A stretch of DNA of 64,000 bases from Gamsiella multidivaricata. Its lineage: Eukaryota; Mortierellomycota; Mortierellomycetes; Mortierellales; Mortierellaceae. The DNA lies in contig NW_026251740.1 in NCBI RefSeq assembly GCF_025024155.1, forward strand, positions 248,001 to 312,000, written 5' to 3'. This document shows, in pieces, positions 23,501 to 34,727 of this stretch (within the stretch, counting starts at the first letter, position 1; every line of letters starts with the position of its first letter). Both the position numbers and the translations under genes were made by a program. The notes beneath the pieces were generated by a model. That model made no database searches, was not told where the DNA came from, and was given only the letters and a program-made list of their open reading frames with translations.

Positions 23501-25254
23501 TCGTTTTATACAGGATTTTGAGGAAAAGAAGGAACCAGACATCGGCGGGCGTGTGCGTCGCGCGCCAGCTGGCCGTTAATTGTATAAGGACCTACCATAG
23601 TCGGTTCCTGAATGATTCATTCTTAGTTCTCATCATTGCCCCTTGCCGGTCGAAACAATTGAACGACTGCTCTTCTAATCTTCATAGTTGAACTATGGAC
23701 TAACAGTTTCAAGACTATCAAGGGGAAAGAAGATATGTGGATCCGATAACGCAAACAGGTTTGTTGGTATGAATGCAATGTGGAGTTTGACATTCCATTT
23801 TTCTAATTGGACTTCTTCACCATGGTAACCCTGTTACCCTTGTTTGCTTTGTCCGGGGAGGAACGGTAAATATAGATACGGATAATGGTAAGGATAATGA
23901 TAATGACAAAGAAATGAAGCCGTAGAGACTAAGACCGAGAACCATCCCATCGTCGAAAATGAACTTGTGCCTGGTCCTCCACGAGCTGCAAATGGATCAT
24001 CGCCCGCATGTTCGTTTAATATAACTTTCAAAAGGGGGCCATGGTTATCTTCGGAATCATGTAGACTTCGTGTCCGCCATGCAGTTCGATGCCTATAAAG
24101 AACCGCATGAGCTGATTATCCATGCATACTAAGCGCATATTCTATTTCATATGAAAGAGCTGCAAGTGAGAGCACATCGTCCTCGTCACCTCAAAGCAGA
24201 CCGAAAAACAAGAGCAGTAGCAACGTTAGAAGTGTATATCCTGCTCAGGACAAGAATAGCCATCGGCCTTGTTCCTGACGCGCCTAAGAGTCGCTGTGAT
24301 TCTCTTAAGCTCACGCTGTCAGTTAGCAATTTCTAATAAAATTCTCGCACCGACTAGCTGTATAGGAATAACCAATCCTCATATGCATACTGCGCTGCCA
24401 TGTGCCAGGGACTGGATGGAGCTGCTCCCATGAAACGTGGTCCTCAACTGAGCCATATTGCTGCAGCAGGCTACAATGGTGCTCGTCGGAGCCCAAAGTA
24501 GATATGGACGATGATGATGATGGATGTAAAGAGATTCTTATCAAATACAAGAATGCACTTTTTAGTGCAAATTAGGTCTAGAAATACAAAAAACACCATC
24601 GGCCCTTTACCATTGACCATCGACCATCCATCGCACCCCATCGTTCACCATCTTAATTCATCTTGCTCTGATTCTATAAAGACAATAGATGATGGGTAAC
24701 AACCAGGAGAAGAAAGACCATCTATGGGCATAGATACGACCATTTATGCATGCATGCATGCAGTATCTGTGTTTGCAGTTACGGTTTGCCTTTTAATAAT
24801 AAAAAAGGCACAATGGCTAGTCTTCCGAGGCTCTCTCTCAACCAGCCAGCTGTGTGCATGGGATGCACGATATAGACTATACCATGCATTGCATACAAAT
24901 ACATTTCTTAATGTAGGAAATGTACCTGCATGCTTTCATGGATGTCTCACACAACCGTTCGAAAACACGCATGTTAGCTGGATGTACGCCCCCCACATTT
25001 ATCTTACCTTGTCAGTCTGTCAGTCTTCTCTGAAGCAATCCAAAGCAAAAACGGAAGAACGGCGATGGGCAAGCAACGGCACCACCGCCACAGCAATAGC
25101 ATTTATATCAATGCCATTAAAAACGCCTTGTAAAGAAAGTGCGAATAAAAACGAATAAGCCCGAAAGCAAACTTTTTTTTTATTATTTTTTCTCCAACGT
25201 TATAATCCGCTCGGCTGGTGCCGAGTTTTGTCCTGGACACCTTTAGTACCTTCG
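20167..25254. other. Gene-poor region of about 5 kb
   Basis: No coding region that I can defend. It contains an A31 tract (20538-20568), purine-rich stretches at 20580-21560, a poly-T run near 21687-21705, short simple repeats (CATGG units near 22320, ATCATC units near 23117, GCAT units near 24746) and AT-rich sequence. It includes the promoter of the unknown gene to the left and the 3' flank of mtHsp70 to the right. A non-coding transcript or a gene made of very short exons could hide here. Confidence 0.5.
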
Positions 25255-25317
25255 TCCTCTTAGTCCTCTTAGTCCTCTTAGTCCTCTTAGTCCTCTTAGT
25301 CCTCTTAGTCCTCTTAG
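25255..25317 (-). repeat. 9-bp tandem repeat (7 perfect copies) spanning the Hsp70 stop codon
   Basis: On the + strand the unit is TCCTCTTAG, seven perfect copies in a row; read on the coding strand it is GACTAAGAG in register with the Hsp70 frame. Each unit therefore carries Asp-stop-Glu in frame. The first copy provides the natural stop and six more in-frame TAA codons follow in the 3' UTR. Confidence 0.9.
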
Positions 25318-27781
25318 TCCTTCTTGGGTGGCTCGTTGTCGACTGTGGGTCCATCCTGATCAGATCCCGAGGATCCCTGGCTGTGGGCATTCTTCTTGTA
25401 TACCATTTCGAACAGCTTGAGACTTCCCTGCTGCAGCTCAGCGGTCTCCTTCTTAATGTCTTCCGCCTCCAGATTCTCGGCCTTCTGCAGAACATCGCGC
25501 AACTTCGAGATTTGCTCCTTGATCTTCTCGGACTCGGATGCGTCGAGCTGGCTCTTGAATTCCTCCATGTTCTTCTCCGTCTCCGAAATCACCGATTCTG
25601 CGTGGTTCGTTGCCTCAATCTGATCCCTCTTCTTACGATCAGACTCCGCAAACCGCTCCGAATCCTGGACCATCTTCTCAATCTCATCCTTCGACAATCC
25701 TGAAGATGCCACGATCGACATCGATTGGTCGCGTCCCGTCGCCTTGTCCTTGGCTCCAACATTCACGATACCGTCGGCGTCGATATCGAACGAGACCTCG
25801 ATCTGGGGGATACCCTTGGGAGCTGGTGGTAAGCCATGAAGATTAAAGTCGCCCAGCAGCTTGTTGTCACGAACGAGCTCACGCTCTCCCTGGAAGACTC
25901 TGATCTGGACCTGAGTCTGACCATCCGCTGCAGTTGAGAAGACCTGCGACTTCTTCGTGGGAATGGTCGTGTTGCGATTGATCAGTCTCGTAAAGACTCC
26001 TCCAAGGGTCTCGATTCCAAGTGAGAGTGGTGTGACATCAAGCAAGAGAATATCCGTCACCGATCCAGCCAAAACACCGCCCTGGATAGCTGCACCGATA
26101 GCAACGGCCTCGTCGGGGTTTACGCTCTTACCGGGCTCCCGCTTGAAGATCTGCTTCACAGTTTCGATAACCTTGGGCACGCGCGACATTCCTCCAACAA
26201 GAACAACGTCGTCCACGTCCTTAACATTCACTCCTGCGTCCTTGATGGCCTTGTTGCAAGGCTCGATCGTGCGGTTGATCAGACTTCCTGCCAGCTCCTC
26301 AAACTTGGATCGGGTCAGCTTGAAGTTGATGTGTTTTGGGCCAGTGGCGTCAGCGGTGATGTATGGCAGGTTGATATCCGTCTGGACAGTGCTCGAGAGC
26401 TCAATCTTGGCTTTCTCGACAGCCTCACGAATACGTTGGATGGCCATGCGATCGGTCGAAAGATCAAGCCCTTGATCCTTCTTGAACTCACCGACGACAT
26501 ATTTGACGAGCATGGCATCGAAATCCTCACCTCCCAAGGCTGTGTCACCGTTCGTGGACTTGACCTCAAAGACACCGTTTTGAATTTCGAGAATAGAGAT
26601 ATCAAACGTGCCTCCGCCCAGATCGTAAACAGCCACGGTCTTGTCTGCGGTCTTGTCCAGTCCGAATGCCAATGCTGCTGCTGTGGGCTCGTTGATGACA
26701 CGCAGCACATCAAGACCTGCGATTGTTCCAGCATCCTTGGTCGCCTGTCGCTGAGCATCATTAAAGTAGGCAGGGACGGTAATAACGGCGTGCCTGACCT
26801 TCTTTCCTAGGTAGCCATCGGCAGTGTCCTTCATCTTGCCGAGGATAAAGGCGCTGATCTGGGAGGGCGAGTACTTTTTGCCACGAGCCTCAACCCAGGC
26901 ATCGCCATTGTCGGCCTTGACGATCTTGTAGGAAACAGTCTTGATATCATGTTGGACAGCAGCGTCCTCGAACTTGCGTCCGATGAGACGCTTGACGGCG
27001 TAGATAGTGTTTTCAGGATTAACGACCGCCTGACGCTTGGCAGCTTGCCCGACGACGAGCTCTCCCTCCTTGGTGAAGGCAACGACCGAAGGCGTGGTGC
27101 GGGCTCCCTCTGCGTTTTCGATGACGCGGGGGGTCCTGCCCTCCATGACGCTGACGCACGAGTTGGTTGTGCCCAGATCGATTCCGACAACGGGTCCTTG
27201 GATGGCTGCCGAATACGCACGACGCTGCTGCGAGGTTCCAAAGAGGAAAAGACGACGAATTAGTAGCGTTTATTTGGACGAAACCCCCTGCTGGCGCGCT
27301 GGCGCATAGAAAGATGCGGTCACGGACGAGACGAAGCAGTCCAATGGGGGTCCGACGAGAAGGGAAAAAAAAAAAAAAAAAAAAAAAAGTGCCCAGGGAA
27401 TAGGAGACGGCTTCAAGTGTCAAAAGCAACAGCAGAGGAGGCATGGGGGACGCAGGGAGAAAGCATTCGTGTCTGGTAACCAGCAAGGAAGCCTGCCACG
27501 AGCTGTAAAGGGTGTCGAGTGATGCGCAAGAAAACGGATCTTATTCGTCCCCACAATCGCGTGTCAGCCAGTCCATGTCTTCTTCATGGCACACTCACGC
27601 TCGCACTCAAACATGCCCATAGAGAAGAGTTAAATGCGCCGACAAGGAGAAAAAAGAACAGCGCGCAATAAGAAGAGACGGTAAAAACCAAATGTCGGGA
27701 TCGGGAGGAGATACGTACCAGTGCTGGGGAGCGAACAGCAGTGTGCCACCCACTCTTTGCAAGCGAGGTCAGACGATACAT
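25314..27781 (-). CDS. SSC1: Mitochondrial Hsp70 (DnaK-type chaperone, Ssc1-like)
   Basis: Two exons on the minus strand: 27781-27719 and 27227-25314, giving 658 aa, close to yeast Ssc1. The N-terminus ([20 protein letters not shown], then QRRAYSAA) is a basic, Ser/Arg-rich presequence. The ATPase domain starts at GIDLGTTNS (residues 36-43) and contains the phosphate motifs and [23 protein letters not shown] and the substrate-binding domain ([17 protein letters not shown]) follow. The C-terminus ends in an acidic/Lys tail (NEPPKKD) rather than cytosolic EEVD, which supports a matrix location. The role is import motor and folding with Tim44 and Mge1/Mdj1 partners. The 491-nt intron holds an A24 tract (27365-27388). 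A TTCnnGAA heat-shock-element-like site lies 448 bp upstream. The stop codon sits inside a 9-bp tandem repeat. Confidence 0.97.
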
Positions 27782-28228
27782 GATGTGTAAGAATGTCTTA
27801 GATGTACAGGTGAATAAGGATATGAATGGGGATTCTTTGATATGTGCAGTGCGTTGTAAAAAATATGTGGAGTGAATGTGTGTATGTACAAGTGAAGGTG
27901 GAGGTGGTGGTGAAGAAGGCGGTTGTTGGCGAAAGAGAAAAGAGAAGCGAGAGGTCGAAGCAGCCCTTTTATCGAAAGTGAGCACAGGCAGTGAATTTCA
28001 CACACTGACGAACATGCGAGAAAAAAAAATCCGCTGCAGCCGCACCGGAGACTCGGATCCAAAAACGGCCATCCTCACTCGACACGCGCACGTGAACAAG
28101 CCCTTGATGGCCTCGCCTGAGGAGAGAGCCGGCATTTACTTGGCACATCTGGAAGGATCTGGCGTCAATAAAGAAAGGAGGGAGCCGGTCTCTACAGTAT
28201 TTCGTGGCGTCACGTACAAGGGACGGTT

Positions 28229-28236
28229 CTAGAAAA
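28229..28236. promoter_or_regulatory. Possible heat-shock element TTCTAGAA
   Basis: Two inverted nGAAn units in tail-to-tail arrangement, about 450 bp upstream of the mtHsp70 ATG and 59 bp past the stop of the M24 peptidase gene. A perfect HSF1 site normally has three units; only two are clear, so this is tentative. The surrounding 27782-28294 has no gene. Confidence 0.35.
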
Positions 28237-28294
28237 AATACATCGTCTTTCTTTTATTGCATGTGCGGTATGTAGGGTTGTAGGGTTAAACCTC

Positions 28295-30128
28295 TCAGGG
28301 ATCGTAAGCAGACTCCGCCAAGTCGCCGCTCAGGATCTCGTAGCCGTTCTCGGTCACCAGCACCACGTCCTCCAGACGGATCCCGAACCTAAACAATAAT
28401 AAGCGTCGACTGTCAGTCATCCGAATCAACGTAATAAACACATCACATCACGATTCCTGTTCCACTTACGAGCCCTCGACATAGATCCCGGGCTCATTGG
28501 TAAAGACCATGCCTGGACGGAGTGCTGTGTCGGTGTTACCAATGTTTAAATACGGGTCTTCATGGCCATCCAAGCCAAGCCCATGGCCCAATCGATGAGT
28601 GAACCTAATCCCGTAGCCCTCAGAGGCAATAAGTGATCGAGCGGCCTTGTCGACCGACGCACATGAGGCACCAGGGCGAACGGTATGTAACGCCGCCTGC
28701 TGCGCATTTTTGACAATATCCCAGACCTTATCGAGCTCATCGTTCATATCCTTGCTATCGCCACGCTTGATCCAGAACGTTCGTGTAATATCCGAGAGGT
28801 AACCGTGAAGTCGCGCACCAGAGTCGATCAGAACCATCATGCCCTTCTCAAGGCTCGTGTCATTGCCGCTTCCATGAGGAAGAGCCGCGTCTTTGCCAAA
28901 CAGGACTAAACTGTTGCCATGTTCGTACTCAAGACCTGCCTGTTGGTACGCCTCTGTCAGCAGCTCCTGGACTTCGGATTCACGGATGCCCACCGTGATG
29001 TCGCCCTTGATCGCTCGAATGACATTGACGGTTGTCGTGGAGACACAGCGAAGGATCTCGATCTCGTGGGCCGTCTTTTGCATTCTCAACAAACTAATAT
29101 CCCGGTTTGCAATTGAGAGTTTACGTGTTGAACTCTCCAGTGCAGTATAGAGACCGTGGGAAACAAACTGGCGCATGTCGGGATCGATATAGATTTGCTC
29201 CATCTCCTTGGGCTTCTCCTTCTTATCGCCCTGGACATCAGCATCATTTTTCTCGTCATCGTCATCCGGGCCAACCCAAGGGGTTTCAAGCACCTCGCGC
29301 ACAACCTTGTAGGCAGAACCACCTTCCTCCCAGGTCTTGATCGAGATGCTCGATCCAGGAAGCAAGCCCTGCCGAGCACGCGATGCTTCAAAAGCGGGTG
29401 CAACGATCGTCGCCTTTGTCAACACTATCAATCAATCGAATAAATTCATAAAACGATAAGGGATGATATCTTCTCCTACTCCTACTCTCCTGCTTCGTAT
29501 ACATACCTCGATCGGTATTATCGCGCTTTGCTTGTATCACCAAAAGGAAGGGGCGCTCAGACTGAGACCAACGAATGTTTGTGAAATACTTCATGTTGCT
29601 ACCCGGCTCTGCAATGTACGCGGTTGCTTTCAGATCGACCAAGAGACTTGAGAGGTTGGCCTGACGCTCCTCAAACTCGGCAGGACTGATGGGACGGACA
29701 TGGTCGCAAGAACCGTTAAGGTGGCTGTAGCGGGGGTTCCCAACACGTCTATCACCATAATCGTAAACAAGAAAGCGCCGCGCAACAAATGTCAGTGCAA
29801 AAATAATGACAACACTCAGTGAGAAACGATACGAGTCGACATTCTCCTTCCTTGACAACATTTCATGCTGCTTTCGTGCACTTTTGATTTACCCAGCGAT
29901 AAGATCGTACACGCCCATAACAAAGAACCCAAGCAACGCAAGGAGGATGGCAAGGACACCAATCCTCCAACATTTTCGAACCGATTTTTGACGCTGATGC
30001 TGTTCAGACGGGCGACCGAGTGCTGAAGGGATATGGGATCTTGCCTGGTTGCTGCTCTGACTGTTGAGCAGTGGCTGGCGCTCCAGGTCAGTGGCGTTGG
30101 GCACGAGCCCGTTATTGGCGGTAGCCAT
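28295..30128 (-). CDS. Membrane-anchored Xaa-Pro aminopeptidase/dipeptidase (peptidase M24)
   Basis: Four exons on the minus strand: 30128-29893, 29748-29507, 29424-28470 and 28388-28295, giving 508 aa. Residues 55-75 (WRIGVLAILLALLGFFVMG) form one membrane segment after a basic cytosolic stretch, predicting a type II protein with the catalytic domain in the lumen. The M24 metal ligands are visible: Asp in LIDSGARLHG, Asp in SDITRTF, His in HRLGHGLGLDGHE, Glu in FTNEPGIY and Glu in IRLEDVVLV. It would remove or split residues next to proline using a two-metal centre. The cytosolic tail contains ERQPLL, an acidic dileucine signal of the ExxxLL type, which fits delivery to the vacuolar membrane (inference). 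An Asp/Lys-rich linker (DDDDEKNDADVQGDKKEK) sits in the N-terminal creatinase-like part. Confidence 0.93.
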
Positions 30129-30616
30129 GCTGTCTTACGATGGCTCTTGTGTTGGGATAAAAAAATATATGAAGATAAAAGTGAGGTGGGAAGGCGTTGA
30201 AAAAAAATAAAAGAAAAGAAAAAGGCGTGCTCTCACGTAAAAAACGTCTACAAAGAAACTGTCGTTTCCGTAAATGGAGGCCTTTTTTTTTTTTTTTTGT
30301 GGCGCATGTCACTGCACACACTACGAATCTTGAGCGTACTTCAGCATCCTCACACTAGCCTGGGAGGCCGTCATCAAAAACTGAACTCTCTTTGTTTCTA
30401 CGTTCTTGGTGTAGGTCGAAACCTCACGCGGCGCAGCATCGCTTGGAAACGTTTCTAATTTCCTAGTATATACGAGCATTACGTGCTTCAATATTGTTTG
30501 GCGTACTATGGCTGATGAAGTCAGTGCTTATTATTGCTATTACTAGTGTCAGTTGCTCATACTCTATTGTCTGTACATCTGTACATTTGTACTTTAAGAG
30601 CGTACGCGTACGACTT
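30129..30616. other. Intergenic region; no gene seen
   Basis: Promoter side of the M24 gene and 3' flank of the GT2 synthase gene. AT-rich, with a T-run near 30282-30298. Nothing coding recognised. Confidence 0.5.
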
Positions 30617-32816
30617 TTACACGGCGAATCTGGATGTCCTGCCTTCGCTATTTGCATCCGCATAAGTGAAGCTCTCTTCGTTCTCATACAATTCCTCGTA
30701 GGAGTAATCGCGCTTATAGTCTCGGTCCAAGACACCAGTTCGCACGAAGAACCAGAAGGATGTCGCGAGATAGGCCAGGAGAGAGCACATCAACAAAAGA
30801 AATACGGCCGCGTCTGAAAAGAAGGGCGGGGATTGACCTTCGACCAAGGGTGTCTGCTTGAGATACCGTTCACGGTCGTGGAAGACACCTATGACGAGAA
30901 TCAGTCCCCAGGCGGCAGGAGCGATGTAGTTCTGAAGCATCGTAAAGTGACGGATCAGTCTTGCGCTGCGTCCGCCATAGACACACACATTCATAATACC
31001 GAAAAAAATTGACAAGGATGGGCGTTAGTAATATGATTGCAGAATGTGTGTCAAATCATGCGGCAGCAACAGCGATAATAACATCGAAAAGAAAAATAAC
31101 TTGCCTTGTTCCCCAAGAATTATCATAGAGCGTTAAGGCGGCATACATCTTGGCAGGAACGTATCCAAGCATGTACAGAAAGCCATAGAGGGTGGTGAAG
31201 AAGAACCTCTTGTCGCCCGTCATGCGAACGGCATATGCGGTCTTCAGTAATCCCACGAATATGATCGAGAACATCCACCACGCGATCTGCAAACCACTGC
31301 CGAAGTAGATGCAGTTGACCAGGTTGTAGATCATCATCATTGGATAAATGAGCTGGTACAACAGAGCATAGGTCATCCAGAGGCTGTGGAGATGTATGCA
31401 TCCCAGTTGGATAGGAATCTCACGGAAGAACGACTTCGACCAACGCGTTTGCTGGGTGACCCAGGCGATGAAGCGTACTGGCGTGTCGGTGTAGCAGATC
31501 GCGTAGGGTGAGAACTTGATCTTGAAGCCTTTTGCAAGGACCAGGTTGGTGAGATGACGATCATCACCGTATGTGCATAAGACTCCCAGAAACGACTGCT
31601 CCACCCAGCTATCCATCACATCTGCTACAATCGACATGCGATAGATGCCAAGAGGGCCAGAGACGCAGTTGACTGCGCCGTGATACGATTGCGCACCGCG
31701 CTCGAGGTTGAAGGCAAACCAATAGCGGAGCGACGAAAGGAAACTGACCCAGGTACCAGTGTTGTAGATGCGAATATCTCCTGTCGCCGCGCCAACAATA
31801 GGCGACTCTGCCAGTGCGAATGCGAGCTCTATGGTATATAAATGGTTGAAATGAAGGAATGAAGGATTGCTTGTTAATATACCAAGTTGAAAGGATTTGA
31901 AAGAATATAAAGAAATCGTAAGTACGTTACCTGTGCAGGAATGGGGGTCCAGATAGGTGTCCGAATCGGTAACGACGGCTGCCTCGATGCCTTGCTGCTG
32001 GAGTGCAGCAAAACCGGTGTACATGGCTGAGCGCTTTCCATGATGGGGTTGCACCACACAGACCGGACCGGGATGGTAAGCAATCTGGTGGACCAGTTCC
32101 TGTCTCTCGCGGTCGTTGGCGCTCCTATCCTTGCAGAGAAAGTGGGGGCGGAATATAGCAGCACCTTGACTGGCAAAGACTTTTTCGAAGACCTTGGCCA
32201 TGTATTCGTCCTGGTCCTCATTTCCATCGACTACCAGGACGATCCTTTGGTTGCGCCGGTATCGGATGGCACGTAGACTCTTCAAACAGCCTTCCAGCAG
32301 CACAGGATCCTCACGGTACCCAACAGCTACGATGCCTGTCGATAGTCCCACCCAGTGAGGATTGCGCTTCTTGACCCTGTTGTTCACTCGACGTCTGTTC
32401 AGCGCACTGAAAGTGATCACGGCCATAAAATCAACAGCCATCAGCAGACCATAGGTGACAGAGGTCTGCCAGGCGCCAGCAGCGACCTTGACGTGGAAGC
32501 AAGATTTGAGAACAATATACGGCAGCAAAAATATGCCTATCGTAAACGCCATCCACGCAGTTTTCTTCCACGTCGACACTGGGGTGGACTTGAGCCCATA
32601 GCTGCTTGCGATTGGCACTTGGACTGAAAGATTATCGTCGACAATTGGACTGGAGCGCATGTTTATCCGAGACGAGGCATCGTCCTTGGGATATCGTTGC
32701 GGATGCACTTTCTTGCTCCATGTTGGTGGAGCAAACGCTAACGGATCGCTGTGATGTAACGGTCGACGCGTGTCTGCAGCCAGCATCGATATCACTTCGG
32801 GCGGACGGGGTGGCAT
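30617..32816 (-). CDS. Processive family-2 glycosyltransferase (chitin/hyaluronan-synthase-like)
   Basis: Three exons on the minus strand: 32816-31931, 31828-31105 and 30965-30617, giving 652 aa. After a hydrophilic N-terminus come two membrane segments, then the catalytic GT2 domain with VVDGNEDQDE and VTDSDTYLDP (nucleotide-sugar and metal aspartates), YGDDRHLTNL (acceptor region) and QQTRW, the Q-x-x-R-W product-channel motif of processive synthases. Several C-terminal membrane segments follow and the tail is acidic and Tyr-rich. The layout matches hyaluronan-synthase-like or Cps1-type enzymes rather than large chitin synthases with a myosin domain. The polymer made is not decidable here. 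The last intron (31104-30966) begins GC (AG|GCAAGT), with a TACTAAC branch site and the first downstream AG as acceptor; splicing it restores the conserved SWGTS segment. Confidence 0.9.
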
Positions 32817-33574
32817 CTTTGGTTATTACCTAATGGATATGCGGCAGATGCAAGCTTCGGAATATCATCGAAGCCATATTGTTACAATTAAGCGGACAAG
32901 TTGTAAATTAACGCATAGGGGATCCACGTCTGCGTTCAGGCCCTACCTGGGCTGAATTCTGACAAGATTGGATCGAGGTTGGATAAACGTTTGCTTGAGG
33001 CCGGAGCTGGACTAAATGAAGAAGAAGCTGAATGGCAGGTTGGATGTACAAGGAGACTAAGAATCCTCGGGCTGAGAGGGTACAAAGGGAAGCATAGGCG
33101 AGTAAATGTCTAGGGTGAACCAGGATGCAGATCGTTTTTATTTTTGCGTGCGGATCACACGCGTATGCAGAACACGTTCGACAAAAGAAGTCTCTTTGTT
33201 TGACTGAAGATCCCAGATTCGACTCCAAGTGGCATTTGGGGTTACCAGGTATCTAGGAATAGGTGACACATGTCAACGGTCGCATGTGCACAGACTGTGG
33301 GGAGCAGTTTCAGCCTTAGGCCACACAGTCGCTGGTGTCGATCGCCGATCGTTGAAGATCTCTTCTTTTTTTCTTTTTTCTTTGACAAGTGAAGGACAAA
33401 CGTCGCGTCTTTTGGTAGTGATGTTCCATGAAGACGCCAGTGTTTCCCTGTCAAACCTCGTTTTCCGCTCTACATGAATATGTGCATAAACTGTCGCGGC
33501 AACTGCAATCATAAAAAAAAGTTCACGCACATCCTTTTATTCGTAATCAGCTAAAAAATTGATGAACGACCAAC
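32817..33574. other. Intergenic region; no gene seen
   Basis: Promoter of the GT2 synthase and 3' flank of the eL6 gene. No coding region recognised. Confidence 0.5.
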
Positions 33575-34702
33575 TTAGAACTTGAGAGCGTGGGGAGCCT
33601 GGCCCTTGGAGAGGGAGAACTTGGCAGACAAGTACTGGCGGAGGTGCTCAACCTTGTTGATAGCCTCAATGATGACCTTGTCGGTCGACTTCTGGAGAGC
33701 GACCTTGTTCTCGGCAAGGGGCTCCTTCTTCTTCTCACCCTCGAAGAAAGCCTCCTCAGTGGCAGCCTTCTTGGTCGCCTTGGGGCGAGCAAAGTAGGCA
33801 TCGTTCAACTGGGCATCGATCTGTTCCACATGGTAAAATGGAAAGAAAAAAAAATAGCCGTTTAGATTCCACAATTTCATTCCATCCGCTCGTCCTTCAA
33901 GTTTCCCGTCCTGTTGATCCTGACTCTATACATCGCATGCAAGTAAAATCCTTTGTTTGCTGAAAAAGACCTTCATATTGACGCACCTTGGAGGCATCAA
34001 TGTCAACCTTGGTGGAGGTGGCAATGACGTAAGCCTGGTTAACACGCTTGAGGGGAACGCCGTTGACCTTGAAGGGACCAGACACGAGCAACAAGCCAGA
34101 CTCGAGCTGCTTCAAGAAGACGACGCGCTTGCCGCGGTAGCGACCGGCCAAGAGAATGAGGACGGTGCCGGGCACAATGGAGCTGCGGAGCTTGGCAGTG
34201 CCGGCGTGCTTGCGGTGCTTCTTGGGGACAGCAATGTCCTCAGCGGCGTAGAAGCGGGGAGCCTTGGAGGCAGCAATGACACGGGAGCCACCGTTCTTGG
34301 CACCCTTGACTTCAACAGTCTTGTTGGCGGCAGCGGGGGCAGCATTGACGATGCCAGCGGGCTTGCGCTTGTACAGGGCACGCTTGGCAAAGACCTGCGA
34401 GCGGCTGTACTTGGAGACACCGGCGGTCAGGAGAGAGTTGCGGGGCTATACACAGACAAGGCCAGCTCATTGGTTAATAGGCACTCTTGGATCCTTTTGT
34501 TGTTCAACCCTGTCATTATCCCTCGCCGCTAGCTGCCGTGTAGTCCTGAGATCTAGATATCATGATTTGATGCGTGGTCGATAGGTGCTCCACCAAAATG
34601 ACGCTGTATCCAATCACTGCAATTTCTTGCCCTAAAGTGATGGTCCAACGACAGCTTAAAGTCTGCCCTTGTTACACTGAGAGGTGCAGTGCGGGTCCTC
34701 AT
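33575..34702 (-). CDS. RPL6: 60S ribosomal protein eL6
   Basis: Two secure exons on the minus strand: 34445-33987 (begins [19 protein letters not shown]) and 33820-33575. The central KOW-like part reads [20 protein letters not shown], followed by [20 protein letters not shown]; the C-terminus ends GQAPHALKF. These match eL6 of the large ribosomal subunit. An in-frame TAG directly before the first secure codon shows that a 5' exon is needed, and it must end in phase 0. My best candidate is 34702-34676 (MRTRTAPLS, donor GTAACA), which gives 243 aa, but this tiny exon is uncertain and the true start may lie farther upstream. Confidence 0.88.
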
Positions 34703-34727
34703 CTTGAGCAGGGATCACCCCACCACC

